From Prorocentrum cordatum (Eukaryota; Sar; Dinophyceae; Prorocentrales; Prorocentraceae), in NCBI GenBank assembly GCA_963575745.1, contig CAUYUJ010020149.1:57501-121500 (forward strand): DNA of 64,000 nt, read 5' to 3'. Under the pieces are notes generated by a model. It was not told the origin of the DNA. It did not search any database and worked only from the letters and a program-made list of their open reading frames with translations. The position numbers and the translations under genes are program-made. Of this stretch, positions 21,366 to 31,302 are shown piece by piece; the first letter of the stretch is position 1; the number at the start of each line of letters is the position of its first letter.

Positions 21366-22855
21366 TGCTTCCTATTTCTCCAGGGTCTTCTCTCTATGTG
21401 TTATTTTTTGTTATCATATGCGCTGCGGGAGCAAGCAGGGCTCTCATCTTCGCAGCAGCGCGCCACTGCGGGAGCCATAGGATTCTCATCTTAAGGCGTC
21501 GGCGGCTTGGCCAGCCTGGGCGAGAGCTCGACATACGCGTGGCCGCACGGCTCCAGCGCTCGGCCCTCGTGTGGACGGTACGCATGTACACTCAGCGCGT
21601 GGCTTCCGCATCTACCACACCCTTTTCCCAGGGCTGTCTTTGCATCCCGGGCCTTTTTTTTGACGATCCCCGAGCCCAGCAAGGGCCTCAGAGGCCGAAC
21701 GTGGCCCAAGTCTGGACGTCGTGATCCTTTCACGACGCGCGCATGTCTGGGCATGTGCGTGGCATCCGGGTGTTCAGCGAGCGCCTCCAGCCGTGCGTGC
21801 TTCCAACTTCTCGGTAACTAGGCAGATCGGCAGTGCGAAGGCGAGTGAGGCATCCCTCGCAGGAGGCAGGGGGGCTCCCTCGAGGCCCTCCTGCCTCTCC
21901 AGGAGGCGCTCTCGAAGCTCTCCGACCCCTGCACACCCAGACGTGCCTGGGTTGCGACAAGAGGTGCGACGGGAGGTTTTTGGCAGTCTTCGGGCTCCGG
22001 GGGCCCTCGCCAGGTCGCGGAACTGTCAAACTCGACTCTGGATGCACAGCCGGCCATGGAGGAAGCGTCTGGGTAGGAGCCCTCCTCTGTGCCTGGAAGG
22101 CTGCTCCCGGCTCGAGGCCTGCTTGCTGGCGGACCGCGTCGGCCGAGCCGGTTCGCACGAGCCGTTCCGCGGGCCGACCGCTTCCCCGCCGGGCGGGCGG
22201 GCGGACCTTGACAGGGCGGGCGGGCGAGCGGGCGGACTCTCGCGGGCGGGAGGGGCATGAAGGCGGGCGGGCTGTCACGCCAAAGCGAGCGTGCAATTTG
22301 GGCGGGCTGGTGTCCGTCGGCGAAGCGGGCCGCCGGCGCAGCGGTCCGCCGGCGAAGCGGTTCGGGCGAGGCAGCCCTCGGCGAAGCGGTCCGTCGGCGG
22401 AGCGCGAGATCGGCGTCACCCCAACATATTTCTACTAGATGTGCGTCGCCCCCCCGGGGGCGACGCGCGCACCGAGAAATCGTGTGGTATATGCGTCGCG
22501 GCGGGCGCTTTCTGACCACACCGCTCGGGAAACGATATACTACAAGATGGGTATATACTAGATGTTCGGGTCGGACGCGCGCCTCCAAGGACATATAGTA
22601 TTAGCATGTCTCTGTGCGTCCCATGAGACGGTCTGGGAACAAGCGGGCCGTCGGCGACACAGTCGAGGCGAATCGTTTCTCGGCGAGGCGGTTCTGCCCC
22701 CGTCCCGCCCCCACGCGCCGCCGAAGGGCGAGGAGGCGCGAGGCAGAAAGCGCATGGGGGTGTGCCGCGAGGGTTTCGCGCGCACAGCCCCTGGGCCCCA
22801 AGGGCGGTCTCAATACGTTCGGGGCAACGCAGGGGGGGGGGGATAAGGGGGAATG
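21366..22855. other. GC-rich stretch with GGGC and CGGCGAAGCGG repeats
   Basis: An R2 copy at about 21965-22045, a GGGCGGGC tract at about 22190-22260, and a degenerate tandem of CGGCGAAGCGGTCCG at about 22316-22410. A reverse frame of 258 codons and a forward frame of 201 codons overlap. No domain recognised. Confidence 0.5.
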
Positions 22856-22859
22856 CAAA

Positions 22860-23035
22860 GTCCCCGAATCGCCCATTGATCGCCAGTAAGGGTTCGTTAG
22901 TCCACCGCCCCCAGCAATGTGCGGATTCGCTATCGGGGCCTGTTGCCGATGCATCGGCGATGTATCGCAGATTCCAGGTCGATGTTCCCTCCCTGAGCTC
23001 GTCACCCCCTAACGTTGCCCCTCAACACCCCTCCG
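22860..23035 (+). repeat. Interspersed repeat R3, forward copy
   Basis: Blocks GAATCGCCCATTGATCGCC, CTATCGGGGCCTGTTGCC, ATGCATCGGCGATGTATCG and CCCCCTAACGTTGCCCC, in the same order as the reverse copy at 13262-13440. Confidence 0.55.
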
Positions 23036-23830
23036 CGGATGGCAGCGGAAGGCCCGCAGAAGCCAGCGGCATTCAAGCGAGGGGGGTTTGCCAGCGGACC
23101 CTGGCGTACCACCCCGGCGTCGACCCGTAGCACTGGCAGAGGTGCGTGGTCTCGGTGGATGATGCAACCCCGGCCAGTGCTACAGGGGCACAGCACGGTG
23201 CCCAGCCCAGGTCTGCTCTGGTGCTGTGGCAGCGCGTGTGACTCGCTCTGGCGCTGAGCCGAGCACCTCGCGTCGCACCGGCAGCTGTGCGTGCTCTGCT
23301 TGGATGCTGTGATGTACTTCGGGCACCACCCGCCCAAAGCGCTGACAGAGCGGCACTGTGGGCGAAGGGTGCTCGAAGACCGGGCGCGCGCGTGGAGGGC
23401 ACGTCGGAGTCCCCACCCCGCCTGCTCGGGGCGCGGAGTGGGCCGTCGCCTGGCCGACTGCGCTTCTGGGGTGAGGCTCCCGGGTGCGGCAGGCCCATGC
23501 CGCGCGGAGGCGGCGGCGACGCTGGCGCGGCGGGTCAGAGGTGGAACACCCTCCAGGGGCCCTCCGTTCGGCCCCCCCAGGGCCCTCAGAAGACGGCCCG
23601 GTCGTGCGAAGTCCACACGGGAGGCGGGGTCCACAGCTTCTCGGCCCTTGCCCGCTCGGACAGTTGCACAGCCTCCGCCCCTCATTGTTCCCTGGTGCTT
23701 CCGCCAGCCAGAATCCGCCCCAACCTGGTCCCCGAACCCCTCCTGGGCACCATCCTGAACCGTTTCCTGAGCCGTGCGCAGCTGTGGCGACGAGTAGGCC
23801 CTCCCCCCCGCTTGGATAGAACAAGAAAAC
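23036..23830. other. Unassigned GC-rich stretch
   Basis: Forward frames include LCVLCLDAVMYFGHHPPKA (about 23287-23345). The CxxC and ordinary composition hint at worn coding sequence, but frames change and no family is recognised. The reverse strand is also open. Confidence 0.3.
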
Positions 23831-23834
23831 AACA

Positions 23835-23907
<73 letters not shown>

Positions 23908-24587
23908 GGAGGAGGAGGAGGAGGAGGAGGATGATGATGCTGGTGGTGGTGGTGACGGTGATTTCATGATGATGACGATGACGACGATGCTGATAATGCT
24001 GATGATGACGATGATGATGATGATGATGACGATGAGGATGATGATAGTGCTGATGATGATGACGATGATGATGATGATGCTGACGATGATGATGGTGATG
24101 ATAATCATGGTGCTGATGGTGCTGATGGTGATGATGGTAATGATGGTGATGGTGATGATGATGATGATGATGCTGCTGCTGATGATGATGATGAGGGCGA
24201 CGACGACGATGATGATGATGGTGGGGATGGTGCTGATGGTGATGATGGTGATGGTGGTGATGATGATCATGATGATGCTGATGACGATGCTGCTGCTGCT
24301 GATAATGACGATGACGATGACGATGCTGATGCTGATGAGGATGTTGATGCTGCTGATTATTATGATGACGGCGAGGAGGATGAGGAGCATGGTGGTTGTG
24401 GTGATGATGCTGATGATGATGCTGATGATGCTGCTGCTGATGATGCTGATGATGATGCTGATGACGAATATGAGGATGCTGATGATGCTGATGATGGAGA
24501 TCACGATGATGATGATGATGCTGATGATGATGATGCTGATGATGATGTCGACGACGATGATGCTGATGCTGATGCTGATGCTGATGC

Positions 24588-24638
<51 letters not shown>

Positions 24639-24640
24639 GG
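23835..24640 (+). repeat. GAT/GAC/GCT triplet tract
   Basis: (GAT)n with a GGA insert near 23910 and many GAC, GCT and GGT variants. The 548- and 503-codon reverse frames (Ile-, Ser- or His-rich) are produced by it. Confidence 0.95.
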
Positions 24641-24654
24641 CGGATCAACCGTTT

Positions 24655-25180
24655 CGAAGCACCACTCCTGATATCCAGCGTCGCGAATCAACGTGAACGT
24701 TGCGTCCTGACAATCCTAAGCCGTGCCTGAACACCATTCCTGGAACTTCAGCGCCACGAATCAACGTCACTGTTACGTCTGGGCGATCCTACACATTTCC
24801 AGAACACCATGACTTGAACTTCGACCATGCGAATCCTTGAAACTGTAATTCTCAGAACGAATGTTCTGTTCGCGTCGCTGGGGCCAGAACCACACTTTGA
24901 AAAGGCACCGCCCTTCATCATTGAAACTGTTGCGAACTTCCAAGACGAATGTGCGCAGCGCTCAGGCGTCGACATCATCTTGAAGGCCGCCCGCTCTCCA
25001 CCCGTGAAGCCGTTGCAAGCTTTTAAGACGACTGCGCGCGGCGCCAAGGCGAGAAGCACATGTTGAAACCACCCGCCCTCCATCCGTTAAACTGTCGCAC
25101 GCTTCAAGCTGCAAGATCATACATGGCGAGGAAGGCTCGGGCGAAACGCCCAGTCCGCCCTTCCGACACGTCTGGGGGTG
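24655..25180. repeat. Degenerate repeat R4, copy 2
   Basis: Successive diverged units contain CGTGCCTGAACACCATTCC, ACTTTGAAAAGGCACCGCCC, GACGAATGTGCGCAGCGC and GCGAGGAAGGCTCGGGCGAA. The same motifs occur at 10.99, 42.74 and 57.73 kb. Several short open frames, none recognised. Confidence 0.5.
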
Positions 25181-25209
25181 CGACAAGGAGGAGCTGCTCA
25201 TAGGGAAAG

Positions 25210-25480
25210 GGGTTCGAGATGGAGGAGGGGGAGGCGGAGGAGGAGGAGCAGGAGGAGGAGGAGGAGGCAAAGGAGGAGGAGGAGGCGGAGGAGGCGGAGC
25301 AGGAGCAGGAGCAGGAGGAGGAGCAGGAGGAGGAGGAGGAGGAGGAGGAGGAGGAGGAGGAGGAGGAGGAGGAGGCAGAGGAGGAGGAGGAGGAGAAGGA
25401 GGAGGAGGGAGGAGGAGAGGAGAGGAGGAGGATGAGGAGAAGGAGGAGCTGGGGGAGGGTGAGGGGGAGGGGGAGGAAGA
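25210..25480 (+). repeat. GGA/GCA purine tract
   Basis: Imperfect (GGA)n with GCA, encoding Glu-rich frames forward and Pro/Ser/Leu-rich frames in reverse. Confidence 0.95.
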
Positions 25481-25481
25481 G

Positions 25482-25948
25482 ATGTTTTTTGGTGCTGTGC
25501 TCTGTGGGTGTGCGATCCTCGCCCTAAAAGGCTGCATGCCTAGGCCCGCTGACCAGATAGCCAGGGCACCGCTGCTTCTGGAGAGCGCTCGAGGAGCGGG
25601 CGCGTGGGAGGGCGGGAAACCGAGGCTCCCTCCCCTCCGCCCAGGTTGCCGCCAGGGCGCAGGCTGCAACCTGGTTCACCTCCGTCCACGCTGGAGCGCT
25701 GCCGTCCCAGCAGGCGCAGCCGCGACGGCCTTCTTCTTGTCGACGGCTCGTGCGGCAGCAGTGCCCAGTAAACACCTTTCTCCAAGGCCTGGAGATTCTG
25801 CGTCCTCGCGCAGGGTGCTCGCAGGGCGCGGAGCTGGGAGGTGGCGACCGCGCCACAACTCGCGCAGTTCCAGAGGCGGCACGAATCGCGGAAGGAACAG
25901 AGCGTGAGAGGGACGAGACGCGAACCGCGCAAGCTCGATAGGATTCAC
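25482..25948. other. GC-rich flank of the retroelement relic
   Basis: Overlapping frames on both strands. The reverse frame 25524-26051 partly overlaps the RNase H relic and may be its shifted tail, but no motif confirms this. Confidence 0.35.
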
Positions 25949-26959
25949 CTAACGTCGCTTGGCCACGCAGGCTGCGAGCGCACTGGCCCGTGAATGCCGA
26001 GCCGCGCCAGGCGAGGGCGCGATGCCGCGGCTGCAGTCCGCACGTGGCCACAGCAGGTGCAGTCCATCCCGCGGACCGACGTGCACGCAGTGGGCGGAGG
26101 CCGCCCGTGCGCGGCCGAATCGGACCGACCAGGCCGTCCGAGCCGAGCGGCGGCGTTGCGGCACGTCGGGCGGCGCGCGCTGCGGGCCCCGTTGGGCAGC
26201 ATCCAGCGTGACGGTGGTCAGCCGCCTCTGCACGAGGGCGGCCCGCGCATCCAGCTCCAATGACGGCCGCACGCCGTGGCCGGGGAGTTGCACCAGCACT
26301 GCCGCCTCACCGGTGCGGGCGTCCGCGCGCTCGTTGCCGAGGAAGAGGAGCCAGGCCTCAGCGCCCTCCTCACGGACCGTCTGGCGGTCACGGTGGTTCT
26401 CGACCTTCGACACCCGCACCTCGCGTCCAGGCCTGGCGAGCTCAGCATCCACGAGCGTCCACAGGTCCACGTTAGATTGGGCTTGCAGGGCGCGACGAGC
26501 CCCGCGGCCAGCACAGCGCTCCTCGCCGCACAGAGCGCCAGAAGCCCTGCTCCACGCACGAGCTGTCGTGACGAGGTGGGCCAGCCGCGCAGCCCGGCCG
26601 CCCTCCAGGAGGACGAGGAGGGCGCGCAGTTCGCCGTGGTTGACCGTCTGCCTCGGCCCCGCCAGCGTGCCGGACACCCCAGGGGCGATGCCAACCGCGC
26701 GCTCGGGATCCGCCAGCGCGAGGTCGTCGGCGACAGCGTCCAGGTGCAACCACGCGTGTCCCCATCCCACACGGCGGAGTGCGGGGACAGCCGACCACGC
26801 GCCTCCAGAGGTGTCGCCGAAGGCGAGCACCATCGCGCAGTCAGGGATCATACGGATGCGGCTGTCGGCTGGCACGGTGTCCTCCATGTCTGGCGCCTCT
26901 GGGATGTCGGCCCAGGCCAAGGTGAGCCCGCGGAGCCAGAAGCACGGCTGCTTGTGCAC
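25949..26959 (-). pseudogene. LINE-type RNase H domain, decayed
   Basis: A 336-codon reverse frame resembling the RNase H domain at the C-terminus of non-LTR retrotransposon polyproteins, which would degrade RNA in the RNA-DNA hybrid during reverse transcription. Visible features: FGDTSGGAWSAVPALRRVGW at residues 47-66 (first catalytic Asp 49), NHGELRALLVLLEGG at 107-121 (Glu 110), VSKVENHRD at 183-191 (the usual His-containing segment) and GNERADA at 208-214 (last Asp 213). The position of the second catalytic Asp (usually TD followed by a small residue) reads VTTARAW at 130-136, so that Asp is missing. No reverse transcriptase motif survives upstream. Taken as a 5'-truncated relic. Confidence 0.6.
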
Positions 26960-27330
26960 CCCCTTGGTCCGCGTCGTCCTGCAGGTGTGTGGACTTCACA
27001 CACGCGGCCAACTCCTGGTTGGCAGGGCATTCCAAGCAGCGATGCCAGTCGGTTTCGACCACGTCCATTCCGCAGCGCTGGCACAAGGTGAAGTGCACAC
27101 CAGGCCAGCAGCCGCGATGCGTCCGCGCGTCCACGAGCCAGCAATTATCGCCGCGCGCATCGCCTCCAGCTTGCCAGGGGGCAAGCCTCGCCGCCCAAGG
27201 GCCGCAAGGAAGACCTTGGCCTGCGCCCACGAACGCAACCGTGGGTCCAGACGTGCCGCCAGCCGAGTCGGACCGAACCGCCCTCCTACCTCGTTGTCCT
27301 CCTCCCTTCTCCCCTCCATCCTTCATTCTC
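26960..27330 (-). pseudogene. Shifted upstream piece of the LINE polyprotein
   Basis: Directly upstream of the RNase H relic on the reverse strand, two frames each hold plausible pieces: AQAKVFLAALGRRGLPPGK in one, then LCQRCGMDVVETDWHRCLEC and PANQEL in another. The second is a CxxC...HxxxC zinc-binding pattern like that found between the reverse transcriptase and RNase H in some LINE-like proteins. The frame change between them means at least one frameshift. Inferred to be one decayed element with the RNase H segment. Confidence 0.45.
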
Positions 27331-28010
27331 CCCTCCCTCCTTCTGTCTTCCTCCCTCATCCTGGCCCATCGAGTCTTGCCTCGCGCCCACGCCGCGCTGC
27401 TGACATCTTCCCCGTCTTGATCCCGAGAGCCCGGCGCCACGGCGCCGCCGCTGCCGTCCCTGGATGGCTCGCGCCCCTGCACGGCTGCGAGCGTGCGGCC
27501 GCCCCCCTCCTGCGCCGCCCTCTGCCCCGAGCCCCCCCCCCGAGGAGCGCGACCGCCGCCCAGCCCCGCCGCCGGGCCCTCCTCCGCAGGTCCTCAAGGC
27601 CTCGCCGCCGCCGCCCCTCGGCGGCCCTTCGGCGGCCCTTCGGCGGCCCAGGCAAAGTCGTCGCCGCAGCTGACGTTGCAGCCACCGCCGCCGTCACCGT
27701 CTCTGTCGCTGTCGCCGCCGTCGCAGCCGTCGCCATCGCCGTCGCCATCGCCGTCGCCATTGCCGTCGTCGTCGCCGACGCCGACGCCGTCGTCGTTGTC
27801 GTCGTCGTCGTCGCCGCTGCCGCCGCCGCCGCCTTCGCTGATGTCGTCCTCGTCCTCTTCCTCCCCTCGCTTTCGTCGTCATCGGACATTTTCCTTGTCG
27901 TTGTCGTCTTTCTCCTGGCCTGTCGCTGCCCGCTGCGACAGATTACGCTATTCAAATACACAAGCCACAACATGCCGTAGTTGTGCATCGAGACGTGTAG
28001 GCACATACAC
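27331..28010. other. GC-rich stretch with GCC/GTC triplets
   Basis: (TCCC)-rich at 27300-27360 and imperfect GCC/GTC triplets at about 27665-27850. No gene recognised. A 673-codon forward frame that crosses the retroelement relic antisense ends here. Confidence 0.5.
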
Positions 28011-28014
28011 ACAT

Positions 28015-28790
28015 ATTCACCTACCTACCTACCTACCTTCCTACCTACCTACCTACCACCTACCTACCTACATTCATACATACATACTCACATACATGTA
28101 TGCATGCATGCATCCATACATACAGGCACACAGACATACACGCCTACACACCTACATATCTACCTACATACCTACCTACCGACCCATACATACATACATC
28201 CATGCATACATGCATACACACATACATACAACACTACTTACACACATACATGTTTGCTGTATGTATGTATGTATGGATGCATGCATGTTTGCATATATAC
28301 AGGCATACATACGGGTAAGCAGACAAACAGACAGACAGACAGACACACCTACATACATACATACATTCATACATGCATGCATGCATACATACATACATGC
28401 ACACATATATACATGCTCTCATGCACACAAACATACCTGCATACCTATATATATGTATATATATATATCTACATACATACACACATGCAACGCTTATACG
28501 CGCATGCCTCTATATGCACATGTATGTATGCTTGCGTGTGTGCAAGTGTATATGTCCTCACACGTCCGCGTACAGTTGTATGTTTTACGCACACAGCGAT
28601 GTAGGTATGTATGTATTTATGCATGTATGTATGTATGTATGCATGTATGTATGTATGTATGTATGTATGTATGCATGTACGTACGTATGTACGTATGTAC
28701 GTATGTATGTATGTATGTATGTATGTATGTATGTATGTATGTATGTATGTATGTATGTATGTAGATGTGTAAATCTGTATACACATGTCA
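28015..28790. repeat. TACC / ATAC / TATG tetranucleotide tract
   Basis: (CTAC)n at 28019-28075, imperfect CATA repeats to about 28480, then TATG and TACG repeats, with pure (GTAT)n at about 28620-28765. The strand of the pyrimidine-rich unit switches inside the tract, near 28255. Confidence 0.95.
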
Positions 28791-28872
28791 ATGTACACAT
28801 GCCGAGTGTGTTCTTCAGTGTTCTTGCGCGCCTCGCAGCTGGGGCTGGTGACTTCCATGCGGGGTACGGTGG

Positions 28873-28911
28873 TCCGTTGGCCGTTTTGGCTCAGGCCACT
28901 TCTGGCTCAAG
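28873..28911 (+). other. Tandem spliced-leader (DinoSL) relic
   Basis: Positions 28873-28895 read TCCGTTGGCC then GTTTTGGCTCAGG. Against the known dinoflagellate leader (TCCGTAGCC, then ATTTTGGCTCAAG) this is 19 of 22 matches with one inserted base. It is followed at once by CCACTTCTGGCTCAAG (28896-28911), matching the leader from just after its internal TAG (CCATTTTGGCTCAAG). A full copy followed by a copy truncated at that point is the pattern expected when a trans-spliced mRNA is reverse-transcribed into the genome, re-expressed and trans-spliced again at the AG of the old leader. Confidence 0.65.
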
Positions 28912-29018
28912 AGCCTCGGCGTCCGGAGCCGTTGCCCGTCGCTGCTTGGAGCGTTCCCTCAGAGATCTGGCGTTACGAACACCATCACGAAGAATAGCAC
29001 GACACTCCGTTTCTCATG

Positions 29019-29022
<4 letters not shown>

Positions 29023-29085
<63 letters not shown>
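29023..29085. repeat. TA dinucleotide microsatellite
   Basis: (TA)n of about 60 bp, between the SL relic and the sulfotransferase gene. A dispersed-repeat copy (CCCTCGTGGCCGCGGC) follows at about 29104. Confidence 0.95.
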
Positions 29086-29086
<1 letters not shown>

Positions 29087-29267
29087 GAGGGCCGCCTGGA
29101 GCTCCCTCGTGGCCGCGGCTAGATCCGCCTCGAAGTTTTGTCCAGAAGGCAGTCCAGGAGAAATTCAGAGGTCAGCTTGCGAAGCGCCAGCCCTGGGATG
29201 TGGTGGAGGGCTCTTGGGGCCACGAGGTAAAAAAGAGTCATGACGTCGGATGTCCTTGAGTGTGCGC

Positions 29268-29289
29268 CCGTAGCCGTTCGATGCTCATC
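29268..29289 (+). other. Possible second DinoSL relic next to start codon
   Basis: CCGTAGCC is identical to the start of the spliced leader; GTT and GCTCA then follow with two extra bases. It ends 13 bases before the ATG of the sulfotransferase-like gene. The match is partial, so chance cannot be excluded. If real, it marks that gene as retroposed from a processed mRNA. Confidence 0.4.
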
Positions 29290-29302
29290 GGTGGCCTGAC
29301 GC

Positions 29303-30742
29303 ATGCGGGGGCTGTGGCTGATTGGGCTAGTCGTGCTGCTCACAGCTGCAGCGTCCGTGGTGTCATTCCTCTCACAGGGCCGCACCCCAGCGGCCGTTCT
29401 CTGCCAGGGCGGGGCGGCGAAAGAGCAGGAGCTGCGCGAGGAAAACGAGCGAATCAGGGCCGAGCTGGCCAGGCTGCAGAGGCAGGCTGAGGGCGCCACG
29501 CTGGCGGCGGCCGTCCCAGCGGCCGGGGCGCGGGCGGGAAGCAGAGCCGAGGCCGCACTCGGCCTCGTAATCCAGCTGAAGGGCCTGCTGTCTGGTCCAG
29601 GGGCGGCGCAGTACCAGTCGGCCCTCGGCCAGCTCGAGGCGCAGGCCCGGGCCGATGTGGCAGCCGCCCAGTCCGAGAGCACCGCCGCAGGCGCGGAGAC
29701 CCCTGTGTCGGAGGGCGTTGCGCAGGCCAGGGCTGATGCGGCAGCCGCTCAGCGCGAGAGCACCGCCGCAGCAGGCACAGGCGGGCCGACGACGGTGCGA
29801 GAGACGGGTGCCGGCCCACCAGAGGGCGCAGGCGTGGAGGCCCCCGTGTCGGAGGGCGTTGCGCTGGACAGCCCGTTCGGCTTGGAGTCAGCAAAAATCC
29901 TCCCTCACCTGAAGACAGACCTGCGTGGAGTCTATTTTCTCAAGACGCCAAAGTCAGCGGGGACTTCGTTCAAGAAGGACCTGTGGTGGTCGTATTTCAA
30001 TTTTGTTAGTCCCGGAACCGTTTGGGTCATCGAGGAGGGGTGCTATGGGTGGCACACAGATGGGAAGGACACCATCCCAACGGACAGCGTCATGACAATG
30101 GTGCGCAACCCCCGTGACCATGTGCTTTCGCAGTATTTCCACTGCAAGAGAGAGAAGCACCCAGAGTTGCCTGACACCTTCCAGCAGTGGGTACGGAACT
30201 GGACGGTCATGCGCGCCAGCGGGGAGGCACTTGGGCTCATGAAGCCAGATATCAGACGCCATCAGTGGGTAAACCAAGCAAAAGCGGGGGTGCCTTTCAA
30301 GTGTTATGTCCCGATTGACATGCAGTGCCGTCACCTCACTTGCAATGTGCTCTTCAATGTCAGCCAGCAGAGCGATGTGGATGGTGCCGTGAGAAACATG
30401 GAGTCGGCTTGGTTTGTTGGAATAACCGAAGCGTACCACGAATCTTTTTGTCTTTTCCTTGCAAAGGTCTACGTCAGCCAGCCGCTACCTCATTCCTGCA
30501 ACTGCAGGAATGTTTCTGCCTGGGGCTCCATGCACATGACGCACGACGCCCACGGTACAGTCAAGCACACTGTCAAGGACTACACGGATGATTTCTTTTT
30601 GGAGGTGGATGCGCTCATTGCGGGGGACATTGCGCTATACAAGGCTGCGCGGGCGCGCTTTCTGCGCGAAGTCGAGGAGGTCGAGCGTCTGCGCGGGGTA
30701 CAAATTTTATGCGACGACACGCGGAAGAGGGTATTCGAGTAG
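29303..30742 (+). CDS. Type II membrane sulfotransferase-like protein
   Basis: Intronless 479-codon gene. Residues 4-23 are one hydrophobic segment after a short basic start, as in Golgi type II enzymes. Residues about 38-65 form a charged coiled-coil-like stem (EQELREENERIRAELARLQ). Residues 112-190 are an Ala/Glu-rich linker with two near-repeats (QARADVAAAQSESTAA and QARADAAAAQRESTAA). The catalytic domain starts near 205. KTPKSAGTSF (214-223) fits the 5'-phosphate loop for PAPS and MVRNPRDHVLSQYFH (266-280) the 3'-phosphate motif. FVGITEAYHESFCLFLAKVY (371-390) matches a helix seen in carbohydrate (heparan/chondroitin-type) sulfotransferases. Predicted role: transfer of sulfate from PAPS to a glycan in the Golgi lumen; the acceptor is unknown. 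The ATG at 29303 is chosen because it gives the membrane anchor and follows a leader-like sequence. Codon use is strongly GC3. Confidence 0.85.
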   Translation: MRGLWLIGLVVLLTAAASVVSFLSQGRTPAAVLCQGGAAKEQELREENERIRAELARLQRQAEGATLAAAVPAAGARAGSRAEAALGLVIQLKGLLSGPGAAQYQSALGQLEAQARADVAAAQSESTAAGAETPVSEGVAQARADAAAAQRESTAAAGTGGPTTVRETGAGPPEGAGVEAPVSEGVALDSPFGLESAKILPHLKTDLRGVYFLKTPKSAGTSFKKDLWWSYFNFVSPGTVWVIEEGCYGWHTDGKDTIPTDSVMTMVRNPRDHVLSQYFHCKREKHPELPDTFQQWVRNWTVMRASGEALGLMKPDIRRHQWVNQAKAGVPFKCYVPIDMQCRHLTCNVLFNVSQQSDVDGAVRNMESAWFVGITEAYHESFCLFLAKVYVSQPLPHSCNCRNVSAWGSMHMTHDAHGTVKHTVKDYTDDFFLEVDALIAGDIALYKAARARFLREVEEVERLRGVQILCDDTRKRVFE

Positions 30743-31177
30743 CTCGAGGCGGTCCCTCTGTCTGCCAGAGCATGTGACCGCAGGGTGCCCAGCAGTGAGG
30801 CCTCGTGCGCTCCCCGTGCGAGCTCGAGGGTGCCCGTTGCGCGCCCGGGACATGCCCAGAGACTCCTGGCGCCAGAGACTCTTGGCGCCGTCTGTTCGTT
30901 TGTTTCGCGGCGTGGGCCCCTGAGAGTGAAAGCGAAAGTCGGGGCCTTCAAGGCTCGCGGCGTGCTCTCAACCTCCATCTCCAGGACGGGCTCTTCCCCG
31001 CGGGCGTCTCGCCCGGTGGCCCCGGGCTCCGAAGCGGGCCTCCGAGGAGGCCCCGAGGCCGAGCGAGACTGGCCGCCGTGATCCTCCCACCACGGCCGGA
31101 GGCCTGGGCCCCTCTCGGGCCTCGAGACCGGAACCGCGGACCTCTCCCAGGGCGCGCTCTGTCCGGCAGGCCTTGGA
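30743..31177. other. 3' flank of the sulfotransferase-like gene
   Basis: GC-rich with no polyadenylation-like signal or poly-A remnant that I can see. Open frames on both strands are unassigned. Confidence 0.45.
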
Positions 31178-31235
31178 TTATGTCGGGCATGTCCCCCTAC
31201 AGGGGGAACGTTCAAAAACAGTAGGAAAAAAAACG
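31178..31235 (+). mobile_element. 161-bp inverted-repeat element, copy 3, left half
   Basis: TTATGTCGGGCATGTCC then CCCTACAGGGGGAACGTTCA matches the left end of the copies at 5292 and 8978. The matching right half lies about 1.1 kb away at 32350-32452, on the far side of the satellite-core element, suggesting one element split by an insertion. Confidence 0.65.
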
Positions 31236-31302
31236 CAGTTTTTTTAATACAAGCTCCGCGTGCGGATCATGTCTTCAAGATGCAGGGATTTAGGATTGAA
31301 AA

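Noticed and set aside
23002-24691. 548- and 503-codon reverse frames
   Set aside because: Ile/Ser- and His-rich peptides encoded by the GAT triplet tract.
25959-27980. 673-codon forward open frame, among the longest in the window
   Set aside because: It is antisense to the RNase H relic, rich in Arg/Ala/Pro, and ends in GCC/GTC triplets. GC-rich codon use on the other strand leaves it open by default.
28015-28790. tRNA, rRNA or other structured RNA genes
   Set aside because: Scanned by eye here and elsewhere; no cloverleaf, A/B box pair or rRNA core sequence was recognised anywhere in the window. A covariance-model search would be needed to be certain.
28927-28950. Third spliced-leader copy (TCCGGAGCCGTT)
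   Set aside because: Only the first 12 bases resemble the leader; the rest does not align.
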